Made by a program: the position numbers and the translations under genes
The notes under the pieces: model-generated
The model's database searches: none
The model's input: only the letters and a program-made list of their open reading frames with translations
Told to the model about the DNA's origin: nothing
DNA from: Yersinia thracica
GTDB taxonomy: Bacteria; Pseudomonadota; Gammaproteobacteria; Enterobacterales; Enterobacteriaceae
NCBI RefSeq assembly: GCF_902170565.1
Contig: NZ_CABHXX010000005.1
Coordinates: 1 to 64,000 of the forward strand
DNA: 64,000 bases
Direction: 5' to 3'
Shown: piece by piece, positions 10,480 through 20,340 of the stretch
Layout of the letters: every line of letters begins with the position of its first letter
Position numbering within the stretch: the first letter of the stretch is position 1

Positions 10480-10581
10480 GGCACATTTATGTCTGACTTT
10501 TGCGGTAAGTCGCAGTTTCTGCAGATGGTCCTAACCTCCTCCTGAGGCCATGATAAAATGCGGAAAATTTGTGGAGGCTGT

Positions 10582-11298
10582 ATGTTAAGAGTCATCATTG
10601 TCGACGATGAACAACCTGCGCGTGAAGATTTACGCGAAAGATTAACTGAAGAACAGGATATTGAGATTGTCGCCGAATGTAGCAACGCACTAGAAGCAAT
10701 CCCCGCAATACAGCGCCTGCAACCCGATGTGATATTTCTCGACATCCAAATGCCAAGAATTAATGGCCTGGAATTAGCCTCAATGCTGAATCCAGAAACT
10801 ATGCCGCACATCGTGTTTGTCACGGCTTACGATGAATATGCCATTCGGGCTTTTGAAGAGCATGCCTTTGACTATCTGCTAAAACCTCTCGACCATCAAC
10901 GGTTAGCAAAAACGCTAATTCGCTTAAGGAGAGGTATTGGTGTAAATAATAATTTACATAAAATAGCAGAGCCGATGTTGCGCCATATCCCTTGCTCTGG
11001 TCACAACCGCATTTTTTTACTGAAAATTGAAGAAGTAGAATATCTCAGTTCTGAACTCAGTGGAGTGCATGTTATCGGAACTGTACAATCTGGCTATACC
11101 CAGCTATCACTCAAAACGTTGGAAGAGAAAACGCCCTTTGTCCGCTGTCATCGACAATATATGGTCAATACTGAACAGTTGGGTGAAATACAATTGATGG
11201 ATAATGGTTCTGCTGAAGTGATCACCCGCAGTGGTAAACATATCCCCGTGAGCCGCCGTTACTTAAAACCCTTAAAGGAGAAATTGGGAATTAACTAA
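10582..11298 (+). CDS. btsR: LytTR-family response regulator, BtsR/YehT-like
   Basis: A 238-residue cytoplasmic response regulator. The receiver domain (about 1-120) has the acidic pocket VDDE and the predicted phospho-acceptor Asp54 in FLDIQMPR. The output domain (about 135-238) is a LytTR DNA-binding domain with FVRCHRQYMVN and PVSRRYLKPLKE. It is closest to E. coli BtsR (YehT), which with sensor BtsS responds to external pyruvate. The start at 10582 follows GGAGG; an extension of eight codons upstream was rejected. Unlike in E. coli, no btsS lies next to it. It is divergent from aroF. Confidence 0.85.
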   Translation: MLRVIIVDDEQPAREDLRERLTEEQDIEIVAECSNALEAIPAIQRLQPDVIFLDIQMPRINGLELASMLNPETMPHIVFVTAYDEYAIRAFEEHAFDYLLKPLDHQRLAKTLIRLRRGIGVNNNLHKIAEPMLRHIPCSGHNRIFLLKIEEVEYLSSELSGVHVIGTVQSGYTQLSLKTLEEKTPFVRCHRQYMVNTEQLGEIQLMDNGSAEVITRSGKHIPVSRRYLKPLKEKLGIN

Positions 11299-11642
11299 AA
11301 GCTATTTGGGTTTGGAATATATTTATATGTTGCGTCATTGTGCTATTAATGAATTATTTAAAAACAATGTTAATACATTATTTTCACAACCAGCCTTTAT
11401 ATTCTATTAATACCATTCCATTCCACTTTAATTAATTAGAAAAGTCCGGGCTGATATAAAAATAGAGGCAGATCTCAGATTTAATTAGTTACATAACTGA
11501 ACAATATAGCCTTGATATTCGCAAGGTTTTAATCAATGCCAATTGTGCTCTGATAGATAAAAACGAGTATGAGCCATGTTCATTGCTTAAAAACAGCCAA
11601 TATACAACCGAATTTCATTCATGTTGGAAGCAAGGTAACGTT
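11299..11642. other. A/T-rich intergenic region before dcuB
   Basis: No gene, repeat or clear terminator is seen. The segment is A/T-rich and holds a small hairpin CCTTG/CAAGG near 11511-11527. It presumably carries the dcuB promoter, but no convincing FNR box was found. Confidence 0.4.
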
Positions 11643-12986
11643 ATGATAACACTACAATTTATAATTATAATTCTCTGTCTATTAGTCGGTACACGCTATG
11701 GGGGCATGGGGCTGGGGTTAATAAGTGGTATTGGCTTATTTATTCTGACCTTTATCTTTGGCCTCGAACCCGGTAAACCGCCTGTCGATGTCATGCTCAC
11801 AATATTAGCCGTTATTGGTTGTGCTGCTGTATTACAAACTGCCGGCGGATTAAATGTCATGATGCAATTTGCTGAGAGATTATTACGGCGACATCCTCAG
11901 CATATTACGCTACTTGCACCATTTACTACTTGGTCATTAACCTTTTTATGCGGCACTGGACATGTTGTTTACACCATGTTCCCTATTATTTCTGATATTG
12001 CGATTAAAAAAGGTATTCGTCCGGAGCGCCCAATGGCGGTGGCATCCGTTGCCTCGCAAATGGCGATTACAGCTTCCCCGGTCTCGGTGGCGGTAGTGTC
12101 ATTGGTATCAATTATTGGTGCCAATCACGGTATAGGCCATGCTTATAGCATTCTAGAGATTTTGGCGGTATCAGTACCAGCTTCTTTAGTTGGGGTGTTG
12201 ATGGCTGCATTGTGGAGCCTACGCCGCGGTAAAGATCTCGATAAAGACCCTGATTTTCAAGCAAGAATCAAAGATCCTGAGCAGCGCGACTTTATCTATG
12301 GCTCAACCGATACATTGTTAAATCAGGTTTTCCCGAAACAAGCTTATTGGTCTACCTGGATATTCTTCGCTGCTATTGCACTGGTCGTATTACTGGGTGC
12401 GTTTGCAGACCTGCGCCCTGCTTTTGAAGTCAAAGGCAAAATGCAGTCATTATCAATGAACCTGGTTATTCAGATGATGATGCTGATTGCTGGTGCAGTT
12501 ATTCTTATTGGCTGCAAAGTTAAACCCAGCGATATCTCTAATGGCGCCGTATTCAAAGCCGGTATGGTCGCTATATTCTCTGTATTCGGTGTTGCCTGGA
12601 TGAGCGATACCTTCTTCCAAGCCCATATGGGCGACTTAAAACTGGTGCTGGAAGACGTGGTAAAAAGCCAACCCTGGACTTATGCCATTGTGTTGTTCTT
12701 GGTTTCCAAGTTGGTCAATAGCCAAGCCGCAGCATTGGCAGCAATCGCCCCCATGGGTTTGCAGCTCGGTGTTGAACCTAAAATGCTCATTGCCTTCTTC
12801 CCTGCAGCTTATGGCTACTTTGTTTTACCAACTTACCCAAGTGATCTTGCTTGTATCGGCTTTGACCGCTCGGGCACCACTAAGATTGGTAAATTTATTA
12901 TTAATCATAGTTTTATCATTCCTGGCCTTATCGGTGTCATCTGTTCGTGCATCACTGGTTACTTGCTGGTAACCACTTTTATGTAG
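11643..12986 (+). CDS. dcuB: Anaerobic C4-dicarboxylate transporter, DcuB type
   Basis: An inner-membrane carrier of the DcuA/DcuB family that exchanges fumarate, malate or aspartate for succinate during fumarate respiration. The 447-residue protein is hydrophobic throughout, with 10-12 predicted membrane segments. The motifs LCGTGHVVYTMFPII, SKLVNSQAAALAAIAP and the C-terminal RSGTTKIGKFIINHSFIIPG are closer to DcuB than to DcuA. The start at 11643 (MITLQFIIII) follows AAGG; a 20-codon upstream extension has no membrane-protein character. A terminator follows. Confidence 0.88.
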   Translation: MITLQFIIIILCLLVGTRYGGMGLGLISGIGLFILTFIFGLEPGKPPVDVMLTILAVIGCAAVLQTAGGLNVMMQFAERLLRRHPQHITLLAPFTTWSLTFLCGTGHVVYTMFPIISDIAIKKGIRPERPMAVASVASQMAITASPVSVAVVSLVSIIGANHGIGHAYSILEILAVSVPASLVGVLMAALWSLRRGKDLDKDPDFQARIKDPEQRDFIYGSTDTLLNQVFPKQAYWSTWIFFAAIALVVLLGAFADLRPAFEVKGKMQSLSMNLVIQMMMLIAGAVILIGCKVKPSDISNGAVFKAGMVAIFSVFGVAWMSDTFFQAHMGDLKLVLEDVVKSQPWTYAIVLFLVSKLVNSQAAALAAIAPMGLQLGVEPKMLIAFFPAAYGYFVLPTYPSDLACIGFDRSGTTKIGKFIINHSFIIPGLIGVICSCITGYLLVTTFM

Positions 12987-13007
12987 TTAATGAGTCACAG
13001 TTGAGCT

Positions 13008-13043
13008 AAGAGCCAGAGCAATACTGGCTCTTTTCATTTTTTC
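13008..13043 (+). terminator. dcuB terminator
   Basis: AAGAGCCAG and CTGGCTCTT form a 9-bp stem with a 7-nt loop, followed by TTCATTTTTTC. Confidence 0.85.
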
Positions 13044-13225
13044 TTTTCGCCAGTATTCAAATATAAATTCTTTTCTATTTATGACATTTTAAGAATGAAC
13101 TCATCAAAAAAGCCCTCTTATTATAATTAATTATTCAATCTGAAATATCTTATGAGTAAGTAGGATCACAACTGCTACAATGCTGGCCGCATCACAAAAA
13201 CCATCTTTTTCACCATAGGCTTATT

Positions 13226-13993
13226 ATGTTTTCTTTGCGTCATACCAGGGCGTTGCCGTTTTATATCAGCACACTCGCACTATCCCTCGTCAGTACCGCT
13301 GTTCTTGCTGACGCAACTGTTTTTACTGCTTTAGACGATCCAGCCACAGCCAAAAAGAGCTTCGATGGAACCGTTGAAGCAGGTTATACCGCACAATCAG
13401 GCAATACCAACAACTCAACATTGACCGCTAACTCAACGTTGACCTGGTTCCAGCCTAATACTGCTTATAGTTTGTGGGGGGCGGCGCGAAATACCAGTTC
13501 TAATGATCAGCGATCTTCTGAACGTTATCAATTGGGTGGCCGTACTCGATATAATCTGACGGATAGCAACTATTTATTTGGGCAGGCGGGTTGGTTAAAT
13601 GATCGCTATAACGGTTTTGATTCCCGCTCTGTTTTAACCACAGGTTATGGTCGTCAGATTATGACCACTCCGCTGCACAATCTGCGAGTGGAATTTGGTC
13701 CAGGTGTCCGTCACGATGAATATTATCAAGGTGGCCGCTCGACGAGAGCATTAGCCTACGCGGGTGGTAACTATACTTACCAGCTGACTGACAACACCGT
13801 GTTCAGTGAAGGGGTTTCAGCACTGGCAAACGAAGAAACAACATTGAACTCAGAAACCGCGTTGAATGTTGCTATCAATAAAAGCTTTGCATTGCGTTTA
13901 GCCTATGTCGTGACCTATAACACCAAACCACCGGCCAGCGCACCAAAGAATACTGATACCACAACATCAGTGACTCTGGTTTACGGCCTGTAA
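13226..13993 (+). CDS. YdiY-like outer membrane protein (DUF481)
   Basis: A 255-residue secreted protein with a signal peptide (hydrophobic 10-27, likely cleavage after VLA near residue 28). It matches E. coli YdiY along its length: the TVFTALDDPATAKKSF-like start of the mature part, SSNDQRSSERYQLGGRTRYNLTD, YLFGQAGWLNDRYNG and the TLNSETALNVAINKSF segment. Alternating polar and nonpolar strands suit a small beta-barrel. Family members are called salt-induced outer membrane proteins; the exact role is not known. Confidence 0.85.
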   Translation: MFSLRHTRALPFYISTLALSLVSTAVLADATVFTALDDPATAKKSFDGTVEAGYTAQSGNTNNSTLTANSTLTWFQPNTAYSLWGAARNTSSNDQRSSERYQLGGRTRYNLTDSNYLFGQAGWLNDRYNGFDSRSVLTTGYGRQIMTTPLHNLRVEFGPGVRHDEYYQGGRSTRALAYAGGNYTYQLTDNTVFSEGVSALANEETTLNSETALNVAINKSFALRLAYVVTYNTKPPASAPKNTDTTTSVTLVYGL

Positions 13994-14065
13994 TCATTTA
14001 TTCAATATCCATAGCGTGGTGTGATGCCGCGCTAATTCCCTCTGATATCCCTGCTATTTATGATC

Positions 14066-14134
14066 TATACCTTAAATAATTCGAGTTGCAGAAAGGCAGC
14101 CAACGCACATGCAGCTTGAAGTATGACGAGTATA
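14066..14134. repeat. Yersinia-type palindromic repeat, copy 2 (internally deleted)
   Basis: A 69-bp relative of the 8016-8142 element. It keeps the TATACC start, the TTGCAGAAAGGCAGCC and GCACATGCAGCTTGAAG blocks and the AGTATA end, but lacks the central palindrome. Confidence 0.75.
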
Positions 14135-14138
14135 GGAA

Positions 14139-14170
14139 TAAAAAAGGGGTCAGCCTATGGCTAACCCCTT
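14139..14170 (-). terminator. rplS (trmD operon) terminator
   Basis: On the minus strand AAGGGGTTAGCC and GGCTGACCCCTT pair with one mismatch and are followed by a T-run, about 40 bp after the rplS stop. Confidence 0.85.
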
Positions 14171-14208
14171 CATAACTATTAACTTTTGGATGAAGCCTGA
14201 GCTATACC

Positions 14209-14580
<372 letters not shown>

Positions 14581-14645
14581 CTAGGTAAACTGATATATCA
14601 GGAAGTTGGCACGCGGCACAACATTCCTTTCATAGTTCTGTTGCT

Positions 14646-15386
14646 TCAGGGCTTGTGTTCCCGTTGGAACTCAGCCAGCAACACCATTTGCTCGTCAGTC
14701 AGAGCTAGGCTTTCTAGAAGTTCAGGTCTTCTAAGCCAGGTACGGCCCAGCGACTGCTTTAAGCGCCAGCGACGAATCTCGGCATGGTTACCCGACAGTA
14801 AAACTGGCGGAACGTCCATCCCTTCTAACACCTCAGGACGAGTGTAGTGTGGGCAATCCAGCAACCCATCAACAAAGGAATCTTCCTCTGCTGAGGCCTG
14901 ATGACCCAGCACGCCCGGGATAAAGCGGGATACTGAATCTATCAGAGTCATTGCCGGCAGCTCGCCACCGCTGAGAACGTAATCGCCAATTGACCATTCT
15001 TCATCAATCTCAGTTTTGATTACGCGCTCATCAACTCCTTCGTACCGACCACACACCAGAATCATCTTCTGGTTAGTCGCCAGTTCGCAAACACCCTGTT
15101 GGTCCAGTTTGCGTCCTTGAGGTGACAGATAAATCACCTTTGCTCCCTCGCCTGCCGCTGCTTTTGCTGCATGAATGGCTTCCCTTAACGGTTGCACCAT
15201 CATCAGCATTCCCGGGCCACCGCCATATGGGCGGTCATCCACGGTACGATGCCGGTCGTAGGTGAAATCACGAGGACTCCAACACTGCACGCTCAGCAGG
15301 CCATTTTTTACTGCCCGGCCAGTTACCCCGTAATCGGTTATTGCGCGGAACATCTCGGGAAACAGGCTAATAACACCAATCCACAT
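14646..15386 (-). CDS. trmD: tRNA (guanine-37-N1)-methyltransferase TrmD
   Basis: TrmD methylates G37 of tRNAs reading CCN, CUN and CGG codons using S-adenosylmethionine, preventing frameshifts. The 246-residue protein shows the knotted SPOUT fold signatures [13 protein letters not shown] and [15 protein letters not shown]. It is about nine residues shorter at the C-terminus than E. coli TrmD. The start at 15386 ([13 protein letters not shown]) is the conserved one. It follows rimM by 38 bp. Confidence 0.98.
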   Translation of the reverse strand: MWIGVISLFPEMFRAITDYGVTGRAVKNGLLSVQCWSPRDFTYDRHRTVDDRPYGGGPGMLMMVQPLREAIHAAKAAAGEGAKVIYLSPQGRKLDQQGVCELATNQKMILVCGRYEGVDERVIKTEIDEEWSIGDYVLSGGELPAMTLIDSVSRFIPGVLGHQASAEEDSFVDGLLDCPHYTRPEVLEGMDVPPVLLSGNHAEIRRWRLKQSLGRTWLRRPELLESLALTDEQMVLLAEFQREHKP

Positions 15387-15424
15387 TGTTTTGTTCCACT
15401 CATCTTTGCCGTTTAATTCGGAGG

Positions 15425-15973
15425 TCAAAAACCAGGATCCCAATCTACTTCAACACGTTGAGCAGTGAGATCGACATTCTTGATAACCTGCCCATGAAGA
15501 AACGGGACCAACCGCTCCTTCATACCGAATGCATCTTTCAGGTTTGCCTTTACTACCATCACATCGTTAGAACCGGTTTCCATCATATCGATGATTTTAC
15601 CCAGTTCGTAACCCGTGGTTGTTACTACCTGACAGCCCATAAGGTCTTTCCAGTAGTAATCATCCTCTTCCAGTTCAGGTAGTTGTTGGGAATCTACGAT
15701 AATTTCGCAATTAGTCAGTAAATTCGCGGCATCCCGATCATCAACGCCTTTTACCTTGATGATCAGATCCTGACTGTGGCGCTTCCAGTCTTCCAACTCG
15801 ACATGCTGCCACTTACCACCCTGCTGGATAAACCACGGCTGGTAATCAAAAATACTTTCGGCGTTCTCGGTGGATGAAAATACTCTGAGCCAACCGCGAA
15901 TGCCGTAAGTTGAACCCATTTTACCGAGAACAATCGGCTGTTCGGGAACCACTGGATTGAGTTGCTTGCTCAT
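15425..15973 (-). CDS. rimM: Ribosome maturation factor RimM
   Basis: RimM assists assembly of the 30S head around S19 and 16S rRNA helices 31 and 33b. The 182-residue protein has the N-terminal RimM domain ([19 protein letters not shown]) and the C-terminal PRC-barrel ([21 protein letters not shown]). The start at 15973 (MSKQLNPVV) fits the family. It lies 21 bp after rpsP in the same operon. Confidence 0.97.
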   Translation of the reverse strand: MSKQLNPVVPEQPIVLGKMGSTYGIRGWLRVFSSTENAESIFDYQPWFIQQGGKWQHVELEDWKRHSQDLIIKVKGVDDRDAANLLTNCEIIVDSQQLPELEEDDYYWKDLMGCQVVTTTGYELGKIIDMMETGSNDVMVVKANLKDAFGMKERLVPFLHGQVIKNVDLTAQRVEVDWDPGF

Positions 15974-15994
15974 AATAACCACCACCGCGACAGA

Positions 15995-16243
15995 TTAAGC
16001 TGCTTTCTTAGCGTCTTTGATCAGCACAGATACGCGATCAGAAACGGTTGCGCCCAAGCCAATCCAATGTTCGATACGGTCCAGGTCCAAACGCAGAGCT
16101 TCAGCCTGACCAGATGCGATCGGGTTAAAGAAGCCTACACGTTCGATGAAACGGCCGTCACGAGCATTACGGCTGTCAGTCACTACTACTTGATAGAACG
16201 GACGCTTTTTAGCGCCGCCACGAGCCAAACGAATTGTTACCAT
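15995..16243 (-). CDS. rpsP: 30S ribosomal protein S16
   Basis: S16 is a small protein needed for 30S assembly. The 82-residue sequence starts [20 protein letters not shown] and matches E. coli S16. The start at 16243 follows GAGG. The preceding in-frame codons run through a leader hairpin and were rejected. First gene of the trmD operon. Confidence 0.98.
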   Translation of the reverse strand: MVTIRLARGGAKKRPFYQVVVTDSRNARDGRFIERVGFFNPIASGQAEALRLDLDRIEHWIGLGATVSDRVSVLIKDAKKAA

Positions 16244-16274
16244 AACATCCTCTTTAGTTAATAAAACAACTAGA

Positions 16275-16300
16275 CCCCATCGGGGAACGGGGTCCAGTTG
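16275..16300 (-). promoter_or_regulatory. Hairpin with U-run in the rpsP leader
   Basis: On the minus strand GACCCC and GGGGTC pair around CGTTCCCCGAT-like sequence and are followed by TAGTTGTTTTATT, about 30 bp before the rpsP start. It looks like a weak intrinsic terminator in the 5' leader and could set readthrough into the operon. It could equally be the end of transcripts coming from ffh. Confidence 0.5.
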
Positions 16301-16437
16301 CAATATAAAAAGCCCGAAAATTTTACTCATTTTGGCGCAAAAAGCAATCTAAAGCGTAGATTCCTATGCGCCAGCTTTGTAATAAGCACAATTTTCTTCG
16401 TTTACCGCTGTTCTCAGCGGGAAATCTTTACTCACCT

Positions 16438-16461
16438 CACGCTGGTTTACCTCACAGCGTG
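16438..16461 (-). other. Hairpin between ffh and rpsP
   Basis: CACGCTG and CAGCGTG form a 7-bp stem with a 10-nt loop, next to the palindromic repeat. It has no T-run. The remainder of the ffh-rpsP gap presumably holds the trmD operon promoter, which I could not place with confidence. Confidence 0.4.
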
Positions 16462-16464
16462 AAA

Positions 16465-16592
16465 TATACCCTTCGTACTTGAAACCGCAGGGTTGTTGGC
16501 TGCGCGCACTAACCCCGAATCACTTACTTGAGTAAGTTCATCGGGATTAGTTTACTGGCTGCCTACCTGCAACCCCAATCACTTTGGGTATG
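16465..16592. repeat. Yersinia-type palindromic intergenic repeat, copy 3
   Basis: A 128-bp element begins TATACCC and ends GGGTATG, with the central ACTTACTTGAGTAAGTTCAT palindrome and GTTGGCTGCGCGC blocks also seen in copy 1. It follows the ffh stop codon directly and may end ffh transcripts or stabilise them. Confidence 0.8.
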
Positions 16593-16596
16593 ACAT

Positions 16597-17958
16597 TTAG
16601 CGGCCTGGGAAACCCGGTGGCATCATACCTTTCATGCCACGCATCATTTTGGCCAAACCGCCATTTTTCATTTTCTTCATCATGCGCTGCATATCATCGA
16701 ACTGCTTCAGCAAGCGGTTAACATCCTGCACTTGCACACCAGAACCGGTGGCGATACGGCGCTTACGTGAACCTTTAATGATTTCTGGCTTAGCACGTTC
16801 TTTCAGCGTCATCGAGTTGATGATAGCCTCCATCCGCACGGTTACCTTATCATCCATCTGCGATTTCACGTTATCTGGCAACTGACCTGCACCCGGCATT
16901 TTACTGAGCATGCTGGCCATACCGCCCATATTGCGCATTTGTTTTAGCTGATCAAGAAAGTCATTAAGATCAAAGCCATCGCCTTTTTTCAGCTTGGTCG
17001 CCAGTTTTTCCGCCTGCGCGCGGTCAACTTTACTTTCGATATCTTCAATTAGGGACAGCACATCGCCCATCCCCAGAATACGTGAAGCCACGCGGTCTGG
17101 GTGGAACGGCTCAAGCGCATCTGACTTTTCACCAACGCCGAGGAATTTAATCGGCTTGCCGGTAATATGGCGGATAGACAGCGCAGCACCACCACGAGCA
17201 TCACCATCAACTTTGGTCAATACTACACCGGTGAGCGGCAATGCTTCATTGAAGGCTTTAGCTGTATTTGCGGCATCCTGACCCGTCATGGCATCGACAA
17301 CAAACAAGGTTTCAACCGGATTAATCGCGGCATGAATCTGTTTGATTTCGTCCATCATCGCTTCATCAACATGCAAACGACCGGCGGTATCGACAATCAG
17401 GACATCATAAAACTTAAGTTTCGCCTGTTGCAGAGCCCGATTGACGATATCAATCGGTTTTTCCTGTACATCAGACGGGAAGAAATCAATGCCAACACCT
17501 TCAGCCAGAGTTTCCAACTGTTTGATCGCCGCAGGGCGATAAACGTCGGCAGACACCACCAGCACTTTTTTCTTCTGTTTTTCTTTAAGGAACTTACCCA
17601 GTTTAGCCACACTGGTGGTTTTACCCGCACCTTGTAGGCCAGCCATTAACACCACTGCTGGCGGTTGCGCTGCCAGGTTCAGCTCGTTATTGACCTCGCC
17701 CATGGCGGCAATAAGTTCATTCTTAACGATTTTGACGAATTCCTGACCCGGCGTGAGGCTTTTGTTCACCTCATGCCCGACAGCACGCTCTTTTACCCGG
17801 TTAATAAAGTCACGAACCACCGGCAGAGCGACGTCAGCCTCCAGTAACGCCATGCGGACTTCACGTAGCGTTTCTTTAATATTTTCTTCTGTCAGCCGGC
17901 CACGGCCGCTGATATTGCGCAGTGTGCGCGACAATCGATCAGTTAAGTTCTCAAACAT
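16597..17958 (-). CDS. ffh: Signal recognition particle protein Ffh
   Basis: Ffh with 4.5S RNA binds signal sequences and brings ribosomes to FtsY at the inner membrane. The 453-residue protein has an N domain, a GTPase G domain with GLQGAGKTT near 105, DTAGRL and TKVDG motifs, and a Met-rich M domain (about 330-453) with many Met residues near the end (MQRMMKKMKNGGLAKMMRGM). It is upstream of rpsP on the same strand and divergent from ypjD. Confidence 0.98.
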   Translation of the reverse strand: MFENLTDRLSRTLRNISGRGRLTEENIKETLREVRMALLEADVALPVVRDFINRVKERAVGHEVNKSLTPGQEFVKIVKNELIAAMGEVNNELNLAAQPPAVVLMAGLQGAGKTTSVAKLGKFLKEKQKKKVLVVSADVYRPAAIKQLETLAEGVGIDFFPSDVQEKPIDIVNRALQQAKLKFYDVLIVDTAGRLHVDEAMMDEIKQIHAAINPVETLFVVDAMTGQDAANTAKAFNEALPLTGVVLTKVDGDARGGAALSIRHITGKPIKFLGVGEKSDALEPFHPDRVASRILGMGDVLSLIEDIESKVDRAQAEKLATKLKKGDGFDLNDFLDQLKQMRNMGGMASMLSKMPGAGQLPDNVKSQMDDKVTVRMEAIINSMTLKERAKPEIIKGSRKRRIATGSGVQVQDVNRLLKQFDDMQRMMKKMKNGGLAKMMRGMKGMMPPGFPGR

Positions 17959-18123
17959 TGTCTCATACTCAACGTGGAAACAGGCCGCTCTGGCGACACA
18001 ATGGGGGGATTATAACACGAAGCTTAAACGATCTCTGCCCTCACATCGGAGAACGGTTGGAGAGGAACGCTCTCAACGCTATACTGGCTATCTAATTCAC
18101 TTAGCCGATGCCCATATACCGCT

Positions 18124-18915
18124 ATGCCCGTGTTCTCCATTTTGGCTTTGATCGCTTACTCGCTCAGCCTGGGCTTGATTGTCCCAAGTCTGGTGCAGAA
18201 AAATAGTGCTTACCGGCGCCTGGCGCTGATTTCTGCCGTCGTGGCGCTAGTGTGCCATGCTATTGCTCTGAAGCATCAGATTTTTGATGTCGGTGGCGGT
18301 CAAAACCTGACTTTATTGAATATCGGCTCCATTGTCGGGCTGATGATCTGCACTATTATGACTATCGTCGCCTCACAGGGCCGCGGTTGGTTCTTATTAC
18401 CGATTGTCTACAGCTTTGCCATGATTAATCTGGCACTTGCCAGCTTATTGCCGGGTGAATTTATTACCCATTTGGAAACCAGCCCTGCCATTTTTGTCCA
18501 CATTGGGCTAGCCCTCTTTGCCTATGCAACACTTATCATCGCAGCACTGTATGCCCTGCAATTAGCTTGGCTCGATTACCAGTTAAAAAATAAGAAAGTC
18601 ACCTTTAATGCTGATATGCCGCCCTTGATGAGCATTGAACGTAAAATGTTTCATATCACCCAAATTGGAGTGGTCTTACTGACCCTAACGCTGTGTACTG
18701 GCCTGCTTTATATGGATGATATATTCAGTAAAGAAAACGTCCATAAAGCGGTTTTATCGATCATGGCTTGGTTTGTCTATATTGTCTTATTGTGGGGCCA
18801 TTACCATGAAGGTTGGCGCGGGCGTAGAGTGATTTGGTTCAGTTTTGTGGGCGCATTTTTGCTAACTTTGGCCTATTTTGGCAGCCGCTTACTACAGGAA
18901 ATTATGATCTCTTAG
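18124..18915 (+). CDS. ypjD: Inner membrane cytochrome c assembly-like protein YpjD
   Basis: A 263-residue protein with about eight membrane segments that matches E. coli YpjD through its length (for example MPPLMSIERKMFHITQIGVV and WGHYHEGWRGRRVIWFSFVG). It belongs to the CcmC/HemX-like family, whose WGxxH-type segments handle haem. YpjD has been linked to magnesium efflux together with CorB, the next gene, which suggests a functional pair. The precise activity is not established. Confidence 0.9.
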   Translation: MPVFSILALIAYSLSLGLIVPSLVQKNSAYRRLALISAVVALVCHAIALKHQIFDVGGGQNLTLLNIGSIVGLMICTIMTIVASQGRGWFLLPIVYSFAMINLALASLLPGEFITHLETSPAIFVHIGLALFAYATLIIAALYALQLAWLDYQLKNKKVTFNADMPPLMSIERKMFHITQIGVVLLTLTLCTGLLYMDDIFSKENVHKAVLSIMAWFVYIVLLWGHYHEGWRGRRVIWFSFVGAFLLTLAYFGSRLLQEIMIS

Positions 18916-18982
18916 CCGTAACCATCCGCACACGACCCTGTTGAACTGAACTAGCAGGGCCTTCACATCATTAAGGAACACT

Positions 18983-20263
18983 GTGTTGGATCATGTTTCC
19001 ACTAGCACGCTGATCATCATTCTGGTCATTATGGTCGTGGTTTCGGCTTATTTTTCTGCCTCCGAAACCGGCATGATGACACTTAATCGCTACCGATTAC
19101 GTCACTTGTCCAAACAGGGTAACCGTGCCGCGCGGCGGGTTGAAAAGCTGCTGCGCCGCCCTGACCGCCTGATAAGTTTAGTCTTAATCGGCAATAATCT
19201 GGTCAATATTCTGGCCTCAGCACTGGCAACAATTGTTGGCATCCGGCTCTATGGCAATGCCGGGGTTGCTATCGCCACTGGCGTATTAACTTTTGTGGTC
19301 CTAATTTTTGCTGAAGTCATGCCGAAAACTATCGCCGCCCTTTATCCTGAGCGCGTTGCATTCCCCAGCAGTGTTTTACTGGCTCCATTACAAAAAATCA
19401 TGCTACCGCTGGTGTGGTTACTTAATACCATCACCCGCGGGTTGATGCGTCTGTGTGGTATTCGCGGAAATGTACACCGCAGTGATGCCGTCAGTCAGGA
19501 TGAATTGCGTAGTATTGTGAATGAATCACACTCACAAATCTCTCGTCGTAATCAAGATATGTTGATATCGGTGCTGGATCTGGAGAAGGTCACTGTCGGC
19601 GATATTATGGTGCCGCGTAATGAAGTGGTAGGTATTGATATTAATGATGATTGGAAATCAATCATGCGGCAGCTTACTCATTCGCCCCATGGCCGCATTG
19701 TGTTGTATCGCCAATCATTGGATGATGCTATCGGTATGCTGCGGGTGCGGGAAGCCTATCGGCTGATGACCGAGAAAAAAGAGTTCAATAAAGAGAATTT
19801 GCTACGAGCGGCCGATGAAATCTACTTTATTCCTGAAGGCACGCCATTGAATGTGCAACTGGTGAAATTTCAACGTAATAAAGAGAAAGTCGGCATGATC
19901 GTCGACGAGTACGGTGATATTCAAGGGTTGGTCACAGTTGAGGATATTCTGGAAGAGATCGTCGGTGATTTTACCACATCCATGTCTCCTAGCCTGGCAG
20001 AAGAGGTTAATCCGCAAAGTGATGGCTCAGTGCTGATTGATGGTAGCGCCAATGTGCGTGAACTGAATAAAGCATTCAACTGGTCACTCCCTGTTGATGC
20101 CCGCACTATCAATGGCATGTTATTGGAGGAGTTGGAGGATATCCCCCAGATAAATACTCAGATTCGTGTTGGAAATTATCTGATTGATGTGCTGGATGTA
20201 CAAGAAAACATGATTAAGCGGGTGCGAGTGACACCTATCCTACCAGATAACCATGTTGGGTAA
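18983..20263 (+). CDS. corB: CNNM/CorC-family transporter CorB (YfjD)
   Basis: A 426-residue membrane protein with an N-terminal DUF21/CNNM transmembrane domain (about 1-190, motif YFSASETGMMTLNRYRLRH), a CBS-domain pair (about 200-335, VGMIVDEYGDIQGLVTVEDI) and a C-terminal CorC_HlyC domain. The family exports Mg2+ or confers cobalt/magnesium resistance. The start is GTG at 18983 preceded by AAGGA; a TTG next to it is possible. It follows ypjD by 67 bp and is probably co-transcribed. Confidence 0.93.
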   Translation: MLDHVSTSTLIIILVIMVVVSAYFSASETGMMTLNRYRLRHLSKQGNRAARRVEKLLRRPDRLISLVLIGNNLVNILASALATIVGIRLYGNAGVAIATGVLTFVVLIFAEVMPKTIAALYPERVAFPSSVLLAPLQKIMLPLVWLLNTITRGLMRLCGIRGNVHRSDAVSQDELRSIVNESHSQISRRNQDMLISVLDLEKVTVGDIMVPRNEVVGIDINDDWKSIMRQLTHSPHGRIVLYRQSLDDAIGMLRVREAYRLMTEKKEFNKENLLRAADEIYFIPEGTPLNVQLVKFQRNKEKVGMIVDEYGDIQGLVTVEDILEEIVGDFTTSMSPSLAEEVNPQSDGSVLIDGSANVRELNKAFNWSLPVDARTINGMLLEELEDIPQINTQIRVGNYLIDVLDVQENMIKRVRVTPILPDNHVG

Positions 20264-20292
20264 TTCCACTGCTCGGTGATATCAAAGGAAAT

Positions 20293-20322
20293 AAAAAAGA
20301 CGCCTTTTGCAGCGTCTTTTTT
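20293..20322. terminator. Bidirectional terminator between corB and luxS
   Basis: AAAAAAGACGC and GCGTCTTTTTT form an 11-bp stem with A and T runs on both sides, between convergent genes, so it can end transcripts from either direction. Confidence 0.9.
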
Positions 20323-20340
20323 ACATTTACCGTTCAAGAA

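Noticed and set aside
11505-11530. FNR box before dcuB
   Set aside because: TTGATATTCGCAAG matches only one half-site well; too weak to call.
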